DNA from: Lepidodermella squamata
Lineage: Eukaryota; Gastrotricha
Direction: 5' to 3'
DNA: 64,000 nt
Assembly: GCA_047495785.1 (NCBI GenBank)
Contig: JBLDXI010000024.1
Location: forward strand, 2,542,001-2,606,000
The notes under the pieces are model-generated. The model saw only the letters and a list, made by a program, of their open reading frames with translations. It had not been told where the DNA came from and did not search any database. Position numbers and translations under genes: made by a program. This document shows, in pieces, positions 1-36,600 of this stretch (position 1 is its first letter; every line of letters begins with the position of its first letter).

Positions 1-11982
<11,982 letters not shown>

Positions 11983-13679
11983 ATGTACACATCATTAACA
12001 TTGTTTTGAATTAGCTAAATGTAGAGTAGTTCACGCATGAAGCGTGGAATCCCTAATAGAATAGACGTGTTTTGTAGCATTTCAATTTGCAGAGGTTTCT
12101 TGCTATTAAGTTTGCTGCTCTCCTTCAGTTTAAGAAAATTCGACGTGATATATCTAAAGATCAATAAAAAAGTTGTGAGAAAAAGCATAGAATTCTAGCC
12201 ATATTATGCTTGCGCAGTTTGTCAAGCGAATTTCATTTCGTTTAGTCGGAGAAACCCTTTTTCACTCACATTTCTGGGAACTAAACTAGTCGTGCGCAAA
12301 CTAACTCCTGACTCCTGACCAGCTCACTCGAGGCTCAAGCCTGCACAAACCACCGTAAACTATCGCGATTGCTTTCGATAGTTCCACATTTTAGCCATCA
12401 CCATCACGCAAAAGTGAGCAAAATACTTAAAGGCTATCATAGAGAACGTTCATTTACGTCATTGCGCTTGAGCTCAATAATTGAATTTCTGGTTGGTCAT
12501 TCGATCGTTGCTGTGACCGGATGAAACATTATAGTCGTGCAATGCATAGGATTTTTCGCAACAACTGTTTTCTGCCGTATTAATTTTATACGCTCATGGT
12601 TAATGGAAATGTAAAGTAATTTATCAGCGCGCGGTCAAAGATTTACTTAAAACTTGAAACGCAATGGTCTCTACGAAGGCTACCTTCTCTCTTCTGAAAC
12701 TTCTCGCAGACATTTTTAATTAGGATTTTATTTCTCCATACGTCCGTGAGTCGTACAGCTACTAAAACTGAATCGTTTGCAGCACAAACTTCGACCGGCT
12801 GCACGTAATGCTACTGAGCTCCAAAGCCAGCCAAAGACCGCTTGTGAGCGGCGAGCGGCTGTAAAAACCAAGTAAAGGCACCAAGTGTGTTAAGTAGATG
12901 ATAATTCCGATGAAAAATCGCGGGTTGTCCGCCTCGGCAACGTGACGGAATAGAAACAAAGACGCAATGTTTGCATCTTCGCCGAGTCAGTGGGGTGCCT
13001 AATCGCCTTATCGCAGTTCTATTTCCGGCGCGCAACCCAACCATTCTTATTCCGCGTCTTCGAACTTCGAAATGTCAGGCATCAACATTTAGGGACGAAA
13101 TACGTCGAATTCAGAAAATTGTGCCACGTCACCTAGGAATGTATTCGCTCATTCGGAAAAATAAATGTCAACGTTAGAATAAAAAGTGGAACGTTTATTT
13201 TTCCGGGAAGTACGGTAATTTGGATTAAGGACTCCATTTTTTTCGTTTATATTATCGTCTGTACGATTCCCGCCAATAAAATTTTCAGATCAGACCCCTT
13301 TTCGAAAAACGTCTGTACATCTTCAAATTTTAACATTAATATCAATTCTAAATTCCGGGGAAGCCGATGACACCTACCTGAGCTAATCAGTAGCCAATAG
13401 TAACACTTATGAGGTGTTACATTTTTGTTTTAAATTATATTTGCCTGATATAGCACAAGTAAAGAGTCTATATCTGAACGGAGCCGGCCGAGATTTACGA
13501 ATCGGAACGAGTCGCAGACGAATGGAGATGAATAAATCGAGTACGGCGAGTTCACATATAAACGATTCTGAATAAAAAAAGAAAGCATGAGCACATCTAC
13601 TAACACTATATTTTTGAAACGAATGCTATCATTTCCCGGAACATGTAACATGTAAATAGTGGTGGAAAAGGCTGGTGTC
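11983..13679. other. A-B spacer, no gene recognised; part shared with the B-C spacer
   Basis: No open frame here resembles a protein family. About 12470-12610 aligns by eye with about 29130-29300 in the B-C spacer (shared stretches around GGATGAAACATTAT and the ACGCTC.TGGT block), so the spacer was copied with the gene. The remainder is AT-rich single-copy-looking sequence up to the transposon boundary at 13680. Confidence 0.6.
12163..12168 (+). promoter_or_regulatory. Poly(A) signal AATAAA of copy A
   Basis: AATAAA lies about 180 nt after the copy A stop codon at 11980-11982. It is the first canonical signal downstream and the likely 3' end of the transcript. Confidence 0.6.
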
Positions 13680-13731
13680 TTCAACTTTCCCAATGCAAGT
13701 TTCCCAATGCAAGTTTACCAATGTGTAAAAC
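13680..13731 (+). repeat. Left terminal inverted repeat of the transposon
   Basis: Reverse-complement match to 15089-15140 with only one or two differences. It contains a direct duplication of the 14-mer CCCAATGCAAGTTT. Confidence 0.85.
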
Positions 13732-13969
13732 TCACTCCAAAATGCAATTGAGCCGTTACGCTAGCATTTTCTTCCAATCCGCTTCCCAATCTGCAGATTT
13801 TATTCAAGTTTACCCATAACCATTAGCAACAAAATTGCTTATTAGGGGGGAAGCTTGCATCGTATCATTTTATTGCGCTATTCATTAACCTTATTATGGC
13901 GATTATACTTGGCGATTCATGTCATGAAAATAGTACTCAAAAAGAATAAGCGTATTCAATGCTAATTTT

Positions 13970-14235
13970 TTAACAGCCATCATCGTTGTTAATAAGAGCC
14001 GCGCGCTTCTTCGAGTATTTCGCCGTAATTTTCTTGATAGCGGCGTCGATTCGGCGGTATCTCGCCGTCTGTTTCTTGATCTGCTGACCGGCCTCTTGCA
14101 GTAGCAAATCGCTATCTGCATAGGTGGCAAAACCGCCAAAAGACAAGGTGACAACAACGCGCGGCACGGTTGTAGCGGCTGTTATTGCCCTCCACGCCGT
14201 TGTTCGTGTGAGCAACGTCCCTAAACGCTGTCTTG
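13970..14235 (-). pseudogene. MULE-like transposase fragment, inverted copy
   Basis: On the - strand the DNA matches the + strand fragment at 14760-15000. The conserved RTNNGVEG segment lies in another frame from the downstream QEAGQQIKKQ segment, so this copy carries at least one frameshift. It ends in a Lys-rich tail and a stop. It is a decayed fragment rather than a working gene. Confidence 0.6.
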
Positions 14236-14671
14236 GTAAAATCTCGGTGTTAACCTAATTGCGTCGCATTTCGGCCGACTTCGGCTTGCAGTTTTTGATA
14301 CATTTGTGTTGGACTATGCCGCGGCCATCGCCGAATTCGCGCTCGCACTTCGCGCAGTAATTCTGTTCAACTCCTGATTTGCTATAAGATGCCATAATTC
14401 GGCCACGTCCTATGTTCGGCCGCTGCGACCCAACTCCGGCACTTCTGGGTTCGACACATCTAAAAATGCTTCCTGGGCAAATTTGGTATGAAAAATCGCC
14501 AGTTTCTCAGTCTAGCGATGACCCAGAGGCCAATTGGATAGCCCAAAACTACTCTATAATTCTGTATTTGCCGAATATTTTCTAAAATTTCACGTGGTTG
14601 GCAAAGTAGAAAAAACCCAAAAATAGTCGAATTCAGAGCGGGATGCTCTACGTTAGGGTCATAAGTATGAG

Positions 14672-15070
14672 GTGTTAACTGTTTTCAAGAAGATTCTCGA
14701 CTTCTGTGACTATTGGGGTAAGCAGTGGTTGAAGACTGTACCGCCAGAAGAATGGGTTTATGGGGAGGACGTACGTACGAACAACGGCGTTGAAGGCAAC
14801 AACAGCCGCTACAACCGGGCCGCGCGTTGTAGTCACCTCGTCTTTTGGCGCTTCTGCGATCTGATTATCACCATTGAGGACGAGACTGACAGTGACCTAC
14901 TGCAACAGGAAGCTGGTCAACAAATTAAGAAACAGAAGGCGAAATACAGGCGTATCAACGAGGCGATGAGAAACATAAAGCTCAGCGAATATAAATGTTT
15001 TTACGTGTTTTCGGTGGTAAACTTGCATATTTTCAGTGGATTAATTAGCGCCTCCCGGCGAATTAGCTAA
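14672..15070 (+). pseudogene. MULE-like transposase C-terminal fragment
   Basis: An open frame of about 132 codons encodes a W/F-rich segment, then RTNNGVEGNNSRYNR, a HLVFWRFCDLI helix and a Gln/Lys-rich region. This resembles the end of MULE-type transposases, where TNN..EG follows the catalytic fold. The DDE catalytic core is not present upstream, so it is a remnant. The last 20 or so residues run into non-homologous sequence. Family call moderate. Confidence 0.55.
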
Positions 15071-15088
15071 GTGTCCACTCCCGTGTTA

Positions 15089-15140
15089 GTTTTACACATT
15101 CGTAAACTTGCATTGGGAAACTTGCATTGGGAAAGTTGAA
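15089..15140 (-). repeat. Right terminal inverted repeat of the transposon
   Basis: Mirror of the left repeat. Homology to the region upstream of copy C resumes about 40 nt beyond this point (from about 15180), which places the insertion edge near here. Confidence 0.85.
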
Positions 15141-15174
15141 TGAATCAAAAGGCTTAATCGTAACGGAAACTTTC

Positions 15175-15685
15175 CTAATTTGCCCGGTTGTGCGATTGTC
15201 TCGCATTTTCAGAGAAAGAAACGCGGTCGGGAACAAATCGATACTGCGCAGCAGCAATAAATCTTTCACAGAGGTAAGGTTTTTTCTAAACCAGACTCTT
15301 TACATAGGCAAGTGAAGTAGTAAGATCGTCATTGGTCACACCTCTGCAAAGTTGAACAGCCATAGCTAAATAAGAAATAAATATATTATGACATTTCGTG
15401 GAGAAATTAATTTGCGGGTGCTAGACCCGTTGCTCTTGCATGAACGTCTGCGTTAAATAAAAAATTTAGCACTCCATGGAGGTTTCTAAAGTTGGCGAAT
15501 GGTGGCTTAAGTAGTCATAAAATAGAGCGAATGATAAAGCGAATAAAATAGAGCAAAGAGAGCGGAAAAAGCTACGACTAATTTTTCTCACGCCTTTGCA
15601 ATTTCCAAGTCGACTTTCCAAGAGCTACTACGCTCAAAAACGGTGAGATTCTGTCACAGCTGAGGATTCATCTACGGCCACGGAA
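15175..15685 (+). promoter_or_regulatory. Conserved upstream region of copy B
   Basis: Aligns by eye with 30150-30656 upstream of copy C, including blocks around TGTCTCGC, CAAATCGAT, AGTAAATCTTTC / CAATAAATCTTTC, the CACACCTCT block and ATGGA(G/A)GTTTCTAAAG. Both regions end just before the homologous first exons. Shared non-coding sequence is expected from duplication, so promoter function is an inference. I see no canonical TATA box. Confidence 0.45.
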
Positions 15686-27912
<12,227 letters not shown>

Positions 27913-28253
27913 ATGCAGAAACAGGCCATCTCGTTTAACTTGAATTTCATTCAGGTCAAAACGTTGCAGTTGTTTCGAAATAACTAGCAGTAGCTGGTGC
28001 ATGATGTTCAGTTAATTTTTTTTATGTTTTGGGACTGCATTGAGTATATTCTAGTCTGAATCGCTCTTTGCTCTTTGTAGTTAATCTGATGTCCCATTGA
28101 GTCTAATATAAATTACTTATTAGACGTTACCAACGTTTATACTCGTGAACTTGGCTATGCTTTGCTTGATTTTGTTTACTTTCGGTTGGGATTTATCGAA
28201 TTGTAGCAGCCCTTATTATAAAGTACCAAATTAGTCACAGCTGAAGCATATCA

Positions 28254-28296
28254 GCCATAGAGAATATAATGGAGATATCATTATGTTCTCTATGGC
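28254..28296. repeat. Hairpin insertion in the copy B 3' region
   Basis: GCCATAGAGA and, after a short near-palindromic centre, TCTCTATGGC form a stem. The homologous region after copy C (about 43371-43420) lacks this block, so it is an insertion in B or a deletion in C. Confidence 0.6.
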
Positions 28297-28361
28297 TTCA
28301 ACATTTTATTTTGAAGGATTGATGCATAATATCAATTAAGGAATCGACTTTGTGAACTATC

Positions 28362-28367
28362 AATAAA
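28362..28367 (+). promoter_or_regulatory. Poly(A) signal AATAAA of copy B
   Basis: AATAAA in CAATAAAA context, followed by GTGTTGTCCCAGG. The same arrangement follows copy C at 43461, so the 3' end is conserved between copies. Confidence 0.6.
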
Positions 28368-28467
28368 AGTATGAAGCGTGTTGTCCCAGGTTTCGATTGC
28401 TAGAAGCCTGTCGTATGAAAAGCTCAATATTATTCAATTCATCCAATCTCTCATTTCAGCTCTCATT

Positions 28468-28513
28468 CCAGAATCGGCAGCTAGATGCAGAACTGTTCTA
28501 CATTCATTGTCGC
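28468..28513 (-). pseudogene. Relic of the antisense ankyrin-repeat gene downstream of copy B
   Basis: 46 nt match 43976-44021 (inside the ankyrin gene after copy C) at 44 positions. Flanking sequence on the left (28362-28465) matches 43461-43560, the 3' flank of that gene. The equivalent of about 415 nt (43561-43975) is missing, and everything after 28513 diverges. The ankyrin gene was therefore part of the duplicated unit and was then deleted here. Confidence 0.75.
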
Positions 28514-30055
28514 CTGACATCGGATTGGACAGATTTTCGCGTCCAACCGCGATCTTCAACGAACTGAGCTTATTCGACTTCCAGCACCGCAGAGTTCTCC
28601 TTTAGCCTTTAGCCAGCGCGTTGTCACCAGTGCTGTGTCTTGCCTTGAACCTTATAACTTGCGTGATGGATGGCATAATCCAATTTTCTTCAAGTTGGCA
28701 AAACGATGATTCAACTTGTAAATAGCTAATCTACCCCAGAGATCTCCTCCGTTGACTGAGCGCCCTTGATCCTTGATACGTCCCAGGACGTATCAAGATT
28801 CGTCCTCGTCACTGTCTAGCTCATCCTCTTTTTGACCGTAACTTGAAAAACGATCGAGGATAACATGCTCATCGCTGTGGTAGTATATTTTTATCGTTAA
28901 ACCATCAAAAACCCGCTGCAATCAATTGAGAGAAGTTTCCGCGAACGACACTGAGCATTTTGCATTAATCTAGAAGGCTATCCAATTAAATTGGATTGGA
29001 TAGGCTATGAAACTGTTTAGTAGGCTCGTATAAAAGGTGTTTTAGATTTCGTTACTCCGGCTAGGAATTTCTACAAGAAATGAAACATTGTGGTATTTCC
29101 TATTCGTGAATCGCGTAAAGCATCATTGTGATTGAGCTAAATAGCAGAACTTCTGGGCTCGCGCTGATTGGTCAATCGGTCGTTGCTATGACTCCCGGAT
29201 GAAACATTATGATCCAGAAGATTTGTTGCAAGAAGTGTTTTTTTGCCGCAATAATTTACCACAATTTTATTATGGAGTTTACGCTCGTGGTCAATTGAAA
29301 CCGTGCAGAGGGTGTTCATAAATATAGAATAAGTTTTCAACAGTTCGGCAGAACTGCACTTATTGTTATTATCAGCCTCAAAGGTGCCCGGCGCTACTGC
29401 AGCAAAGTTAGCTGCTGCTGTCACCATTGAAATGTCACAAAGATTAGAAGAAAACTTCAGGGCTAAATGTTGTTTCTCGGAATATTTATAATGACTAAAA
29501 CCAAACTGTTATATTCATGCCATTGTTGTGTTTAGTATTTTACAACGGCAGTTGAGAACGTAAATTATGGATGAAATAGTTATTGATTTCCTCACAATTA
29601 TCTCAGTCGGGAGAGTCCAGCTCTATTCCAGGCCTCAGGCCTGGATGAAAACCCTTGAAAAACCTATTTCAGGCAAACGTGTAGCATTTTTTAGGCTTGA
29701 ATTGAGAGACCCAGTGCCTGTTCTGGGCCTTTTTAGGCATAAATTTACAAAAAGAACGCCTTTCAGCTCACCCTGTATTGCAACTCAATTCACACCTGAG
29801 CTGCATTTATATTATTTAAATAGCGCAAGCACCCATCCAGCACATGGCTGGACGGTGCTGGATTGGCGTGAATCCATGTAAATTCACGACGACCTTATAA
29901 CATTGGTTGAGCGCTGGACAGTTTTGGACAACCAGCACTTCATCCTACCTCGTGCAGCACCGCCATGCAGCACCAACTTGAACTCTTGAAACTCTGGATA
30001 TTGTGTGAAAAAAAGAGGCGAGACGCTTGGTCTCGAACTCAGGATCTGCTATGCC

Positions 30056-30090
30056 CATAGACATAATTTAGAGTCTAAATTATGTCTATG
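30056..30090. repeat. Perfect 16-bp hairpin with 3-nt loop
   Basis: CATAGACATAATTTAG (30056-30071) is followed after three bases by its exact reverse complement (30075-30090). This could be the end of a small foldback element or a cruciform-prone site. It lies about 570 nt upstream of the copy C start. Confidence 0.7.
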
Positions 30091-30149
30091 GCTATGCTTC
30101 TATCAGCCTATCTTCATTTACTAGCTTCTCCATAAACTTCGTAAAACTG

Positions 30150-30656
30150 TGCAATTGTCTCGCTTATTCAATGAAAAAGCGCGATTGCAAACAAATCGAT
30201 GATGTACAGAATACATAGCAGTAAATCTTTCTCAATGGTATGGTTTTTGTCTAAAACCCCTTCCAAAACACTTCAAAGTGTTATTGTCGGCGTTTTTTAA
30301 GGATCACACCTCTACACAGTTTTTAGCAATGGTGAACTAAAAAAAAAATAAATCATGAGATTTAGTCTGGAATATAATTTGCAGTTGCCAGACTAGATTA
30401 AATAGTTGCTGTAGCAAATGTCTGCTTGCAATAAAAAATTTAAAACTTCATGGAAGTTTCTAAAGGTGGTAGGTGGTGGCATAAGTAGGTAATAAGAAAG
30501 GAAGGAAGGACTCTGAGAGCAAAACAGAGCAGAGCAAAACTTAAGCCCTGTAATTTATTCACGATTCGCGAATTTGGCATTGTTCGAGTTTCGAAAAGTT
30601 GATTCGCTCGAAAACTGTATTATCTGCTGTAGCTGAGAAGGCCCGCGATCAAGAAA
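30150..30656 (+). promoter_or_regulatory. Conserved upstream region of copy C
   Basis: Counterpart of 15175-15685. Blocks conserved with copy B include the ATTGTCTCGC, CACACCTCTAC.CAG, AATAAAAAATTTA and TGGAAGTTTCTAAAGGTGG stretches. Regulatory role is inferred only from position and conservation. Confidence 0.45.
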
Positions 30657-33600
30657 ATGAAATTAAATCCTCGGGCTGAGGCTTCCCTTCTTGCGCTGTG
30701 CTCCATCATCAACTCAATTGGTAAGTTGTCAGTATTTCTGTTGATAGCAACTTTCGAGTTTTGATCTTTCCTTAGTCGCTGTCAACTGTGGGTCGATTGG
30801 TTTAATACTTTCCGTTGTAATAAATTCAAATTTTCAGTCTGTGAGAGTGATGATTTGTTAGCAAAGTACACCAGCTGGGGAGGATCTGTATCCATGTCTT
30901 CGAGTGGGATAGTGAACAACTCAACGGGTTCATTTTCAATTCTCAACACTGATCCAAACCCATATCTGGAGATCAGATTTGGAATCGAAATAATCATTTC
31001 GTTGATTCAAATGACGTCATCAAGCAGCGAGAAGTACGTCTCGCAGTTCGCCCTCAGCTTTTTGGTGAAACAAGGAATGGGAACTTACTTCTATCCTTAT
31101 CTTGGATCGAATTCCTCTGCCCAGGTGAGCGATTGTCAGAATGTATCCGAATTTAAAGCAATTTTTTAGCTTTTTGACGGGGGAGCTTCTGGGCCGTATA
31201 ACTACACAGATAACCGGCTGTGCCCCAACGTTAGGAGTGCAGCTATTCGAATTATCCCAAAGTCATTCCAAACATATGGAACGGGTTTGATTACTATGCT
31301 CGTCAAAATTTTCGGATGCCCGGCACACGCTGGCTGCGTCATTTCAGGACCTGATACCTCTACGTGTGGCTCCGCCTGCATTTGTCCTCGGGGTTACGGG
31401 CGCGATAAAACATGCGGTATGTCAGCTCAAGTAGCCTCGTACATGTTTTCATTTCTTGATATTGTCGCAGATATATGGGGATATCAAGCCATGGACTGTG
31501 AAGAAATCGCTGCGGAAAATGGTATTCTGAACTCTCGTAGTAGCTGGATTTCTGTGCCGACAAAGACAAGTTACAACGTGTACTGCCAAAATGATTTAAT
31601 GGGATCTGGTTGGACCACATTAATGCGAAGAATGGATTCATCGCAAACTTTCAATAGGAGCTACCTATCCTATAAAGCTGGCTTCGGCAATCTAACTGGC
31701 AACCACTGGCTTGGCAACGATTTGATCTCGCTGATTACCAACAACTACAACACGTATTACGTCATGTTCTACATGACAGCTGTTAATGACAGCATTGGTT
31801 TTGCAATCTACTCGGGATTTTCAATCGACAGTGATGAAACTGGAAATTTCACTTTGAGATTGGGGCCATACGTCAAGGGAAACGCTGGTGATGCTATGAG
31901 CTATTCCAATCTTCAGAAATTCTCAACCTACGACAGGCAGTTCGATGGCGCAAACTGCGCGTCTCTTACAGGAGGTGCCTGGTGGTTCAAAGCACCTGAC
32001 TGTACGAGAGCTTCCTTCACAAAGTAAGAGAATCTAAGAGCAGTTTTCTTTCAAAAAATGCCCTCTCTTCGAAGCTCGTACGGACTAAAGATCTATGGTA
32101 AAGGGCCGTTTTGGAGCACATGGAGACCAGATACATTGAAGACTTTCCAAATTCTGATACGCCGAAACTTACCGGAAGTCTTCTCTCCAAGTAAGAAAAA
32201 AACATAGGTCTCTGATGAGAAACACATTGTTTATGGAACAAAATTTGACACTGGAATCGCACGATTTATCATTAATAATTGCTCTTAAATCGGTTGCTCT
32301 CTTATCGGTTGCTCTTAATGCATTGCTCTTTAATCGTTGCTCTTAGATCGCGTGCTCTTTAGTCACAGAACCTTCAATTCCTGGCTATTATTATTTTTTG
32401 CGAAAATTGTTTTCGAGTCGGCACGCACAATTGGAAACAATTTTTTGGGAAAAACAAGAGGGAATAAATACTAATCGTGGTTAGGGCGGCCTTTCTGAAT
32501 CACACTGTAAATAAATGGGCACGACACGCAACCCGCCCAATGTGGCAAACAAGGAACATATTTCGACCAAAATCCAAAAACAGCCCGAACCCATGTGAGT
32601 AAGCTCGTAAATTTTCGTAAGCTAATTCCTTACTGTTACCGAGCCATCGCTGCTCAAAATAAAAAAAAATAGGAAAATTGAAACCACTCGACGGTGCCCT
32701 GAATTCCGTAACCTTAACCGCACTCAGGCAATCGGATAAGCGCGGCTATTCATGCAAATTTAGGGCACCGTCGAGGGTTTTCACTTTTCCTATTTTTTTA
32801 TTTTGAGCAGCGATGGCTCGGTAACAGTAAGGAATTAGCTTACGAGAATTTACGAGCTTACTCATATGGGTTCGGGCTGCTTTTGGTCGAAATATGAGCC
32901 CTGGGAACCTCACGGTTAAGGAATAGCAAGTGTTCGAAAAACGTCGATAATTCGCATGCATATTTTGGTAAGCTTACCCTAACTCTCGGGTTTCAAATGA
33001 TGTAACAATGAAATGTAACAATGTGGCGCAAATGTGATAATGAAAAGGCTGTTCTTAAAGATTTTTTAATACGCTCGCTGGCATGACGCAATAATTCGTT
33101 TTTCTAATGAAACACATTGTATTCCCTTCACTTGATATTGTTCAGGAAACGCCCATCCGAGGCCCACTGACTGCAAGGACATACTCAATACCCGACCCTA
33201 TGCTCAACTTGGGATCTACACAATTTTCCCGACTGAAAATTCAAGCGCAACCTTGCAAGTCTATTGCGACATGACAGCTCACGGTGGTGGCTGGACTGTC
33301 ATTCAGCGCCAAGACTGTACCAATCCTGTGCTGACGAATAAAACCTGGGCAGCATACGAAACTGGCTTTGGATTATTGCGTGGATCCCACTATCTTGGCA
33401 ACAGTCTGATCAATTTAATGACGACAAGTTCACGACCAAATGTCGCATATGAGCTGATGGTAGTTCTTCAAGACAACAAGCTGCTTCAGCAATCCTTTCA
33501 TTATAGCACGTTTGAACTAAAAGGCAGCACTTACCAACTAAGTTTGGGGGCGTTCAATCCTTTATCTTACAATGTGACAATAAGCAATGCTTTGGCAACC

Positions 33601-36600
33601 TCGAATAATCAGCCTTTCTCAACCCCGGATGTCCCTAATCGCATCTCATGTGCTGCGACGAGAACAGAAGGGTGGTGGTTTTCATCGACTTGCAACGAAA
33701 CGAATCTCAATCCTCGTTGTAGCAATAGCAGTGTTGCATCGTATCCGATTGTTTGGAATGGGTGGGGTTCTGATACAATTGTGTCGGCGACAATGATGAT
33801 TCGTCCGAAAACGGCGCGACCAAGAGATTGCCAAGACCTGTATCAAGCTGGATTTACAACTAGTGATCTCTACGTCATTTATCCAACTGGGACGGGGGCG
33901 ATGAAGGTTTTTTGCGACATGTCGAACGTCGCAGGCGCTGATGAGATGGGATGGACGGTAAGAATTATCCATTTTATAAGAGAAAAGTAAGAATTTATAA
34001 TTTATTACAATTGAAGGTTATCCAAAATCGGCAAACTATGAACGTTGATTTTCGGCAGAACTGGGCAGCATACAAGGCCGGATTCGGGTTGACGACAAAT
34101 AACAGCGATTACTGGCTTGGGAATGAGAACATTCACCTCATGACATACAATGCCTCTTACGCGTTACTTGTAACACTAACAACTACAGAAGGTTCGACTA
34201 TTGGCACATATTACAGCAACTTTAGAATCGGCCCCGAATCCGACTTTTACAAACTGATCACCTCAGCCTCCCTGAGTAATAGATCATCCTCCCCAGACAA
34301 TTTTTTCCCTAACCATAACAAGAAACCCTTCTCAACGTACGACTATGGTCCAGTTAGTGGTGCCTATGGCGCCGGGTCACAGCCTCGATCGGGTGGCTGG
34401 TGGTATGATCCTTTTACGACAGCTTTCAGATCGAATTTGAATAACAGGGAAGGTGTGACGAATATCGAAGCTGGTATTTACTGGGGTTCTATAGTGACCA
34501 GAACTCGAATGGCTATTCGTAGGAGAGGAACTTACGAAAATCCTGGTACACCCTCGGCTATGTGTGTTAACACTGAAATGGTGGCTTCAGGCTACTATGC
34601 TTCGTATTGCCAGCGCTTTTATCTTCAAGACACTGGAAAGAATATCAGGATTCAATATCAAAATCCAAATTTTCAAGGATGGTTCTGGGGCGATGACCTG
34701 GACTGTTCTGGTATGATTCATGCTTTTTAATAAGCATTGACTTGAGTACATCTATATTCTATAATTCATAGGAATAGGCACTATATCAGATTGCGCCACA
34801 ATTCAAAGCAGTTATGCCAGTAGTCAGGGTTCACGAAAAGTTTCTGGGACAGCAACAACGACTCAAGGCAGGTTCGGCTCGTTCACAGGCTACTGTGATC
34901 AGCAAACGTTCGGAGGGGGTTGGAATCTGCTTATGCGAAGAGTAGACAACTCGACCACTTTCCCACTAAGCTCATCTTCCTATGAAACGGCATTTGGGGA
35001 TCCACGCGCCAACTATTGGCTTGGGTTTCAAAACATCAGGTTAATGACTGGAACAAAGAGATATGACCTGATGGTCGAGTACGGTGGAAGTGACTGGTGG
35101 GCATTTGCTATGTACACGGATTTTTCTGTTGCATACGCGGATAATGTCATTCGTATCGGATCTTTCAAAAACACATCATCCATGCTGATCGATGGTCTGT
35201 CTCCTCTCAACGGGACAACATTTGGCTCAGACATCTGCGGTAGTGGACCTTGGTGGTTCCGCGACGCAAATTGTGGCAATACATCTTCGAATTTTAACAA
35301 TCCCTTCGGCAATCAGGAGAACGCTACTAAGAACATTTTCTGGGGCAGCTTTGGAACCCAGCCTAATGCAGCACTTACGCATGTGGAAATGAAAATTCGA
35401 CCGTCAGTCTACTCATCTACGTTCGGTAGCTACATAAAAGCACCGAATTTCCTGTGTATCACGACGCCCTCTGTGACGCTTACCTCGATATCCAGCGAGT
35501 TGACTTGCCATACGAAATGTCAGAGCTACAGCGCATTCATTTGCACGTCTGTCTCTTACGATCGCATCGGTACTTGCATTGTTCGTAGTCAAGCATGTGG
35601 TGCGGGGCAAGGGATGGCCAATTCATCCTGGGACACTTACTACCGTTATGAATCACCAGAGCACATCTCGCCCAATTGTGGACCACCGCCAGTCATGCGA
35701 GGAACGCTAATGACTATCGTAGGCCTGCCTACCAAATTTACGGTTCAATACACCTGTGACGGCCAGCCTTACAGTAGAAACGTTCTCGGTGGGGAAGACA
35801 ATTCCAATTTGACATGCGACGCGTCAAGTAAGCGATGGCTCGGTCCATACATGGACTGTAGAGGCCGATGCGGACCCCTACCAGACCTGACTTCTACCAA
35901 TGCGACTTTAGACGCGGTTAAAGTTGATGATACGGGAACTTTCACGCTAACGTATAGATGCAACGAAAACTTCGAATTCTCTGCCGATGTATCTTTCCTA
36001 AACATTACTTGCGCACCGCCTTATAGCAAAACTCTGACGATACCGAGCTGTTCTCTGTCGAACTGTGCGGATCCTCCCATAATCGCGAATAGCATCAAAA
36101 ACTACACGGTCCCAGTTGCACTATCGCGAAATGTTGTAACAGCTCGATACGCGGTTTGGGAGTACAGCTGCAATGATGGATACGTCTTTTCCGGTTCTCT
36201 ATCTAAGAACGCAACTATTCAGTGCGCGAGAACCAATAATTGGGTCGGCAATGTTACGGCATGCATTGGTACGCTTTCCTGGCTATTTGAAATGTTAACA
36301 CATTGTGAGGTTTCAAATTTCTTGTCTTCATCGATTATAGCTGACTGCTCCTCAGTTGGGGGATGCCGAAACGGAGGGAATTGCTCCGATCCTAATGTGT
36401 GCAAATGTGCTGCCGGCTGGACAGGCTCCAATTGTACAAATGGTTTGATTGATTCAGCTGAACCATGCCCCATTTGAAATTTCCCATTACCAGCTTTGTG
36501 CTTCGGAGGTTGCGTGAACGGCTACTGTTTGAAACCAAATACTTGCTTGTGCGATTCAGGCTGGGCAGGCTCCAATTGTACCAATGGTTTGATTGATTCA

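Larger units (their letters stand above)
13680..15140. mobile_element. TIR-bounded DNA transposon with inverted MULE-like transposase fragments
   Basis: The ends 13680-13731 and 15089-15140 are near-perfect inverted repeats of 52 nt, and each contains two tandem copies of CCCAATGCAAGTTT. Between them are two fragments of the same transposase-like coding sequence in opposite orientation. The + copy spans about 14670-15000 and encodes RTNNGVEGNNSRYNR followed by a Lys/Gln-rich segment. The - copy spans about 13970-14220 and ends in the related QQIKKQ..RYRRI segment. The TNN..EG motif followed by an F/W-rich helix is typical of the C-terminal part of MULE/FLYWCH-type transposases. No full DDE domain is present, so this looks like a non-autonomous, internally rearranged element. 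I found no clear target-site duplication. Confidence 0.75.
27913..30149. other. B-C spacer, no intact gene
   Basis: Contains the copy B 3' region, an ankyrin relic, several perfect or near-perfect hairpins (28254-28296, 28774-28799, 30056-30090) and blocks shared with both other spacers (29130-29300 with A-B; 29500-29600 with about 44700-44800 in C-D). A tRNA-like B-box motif occurs on the - strand near 30030-30042. No open frame has protein-family character. Confidence 0.6.
32191..33145 (+). other. Expanded intron of copy C (FReD1/FReD2 junction)
   Basis: The 955-nt intron at the position where copy A has 61 nt and copy B 998 nt. It holds a degenerate tandem repeat (32280-32366) and a large foldback element (32557-32896), neither of which occurs in the B intron. 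I see no gene in it. Confidence 0.8.

Noticed and set aside
12762-13177. Several 60-80-codon open frames on both strands in the A-B spacer
   Set aside because: Short, overlapping, compositionally unlike the neighbouring genes and without protein-family features.
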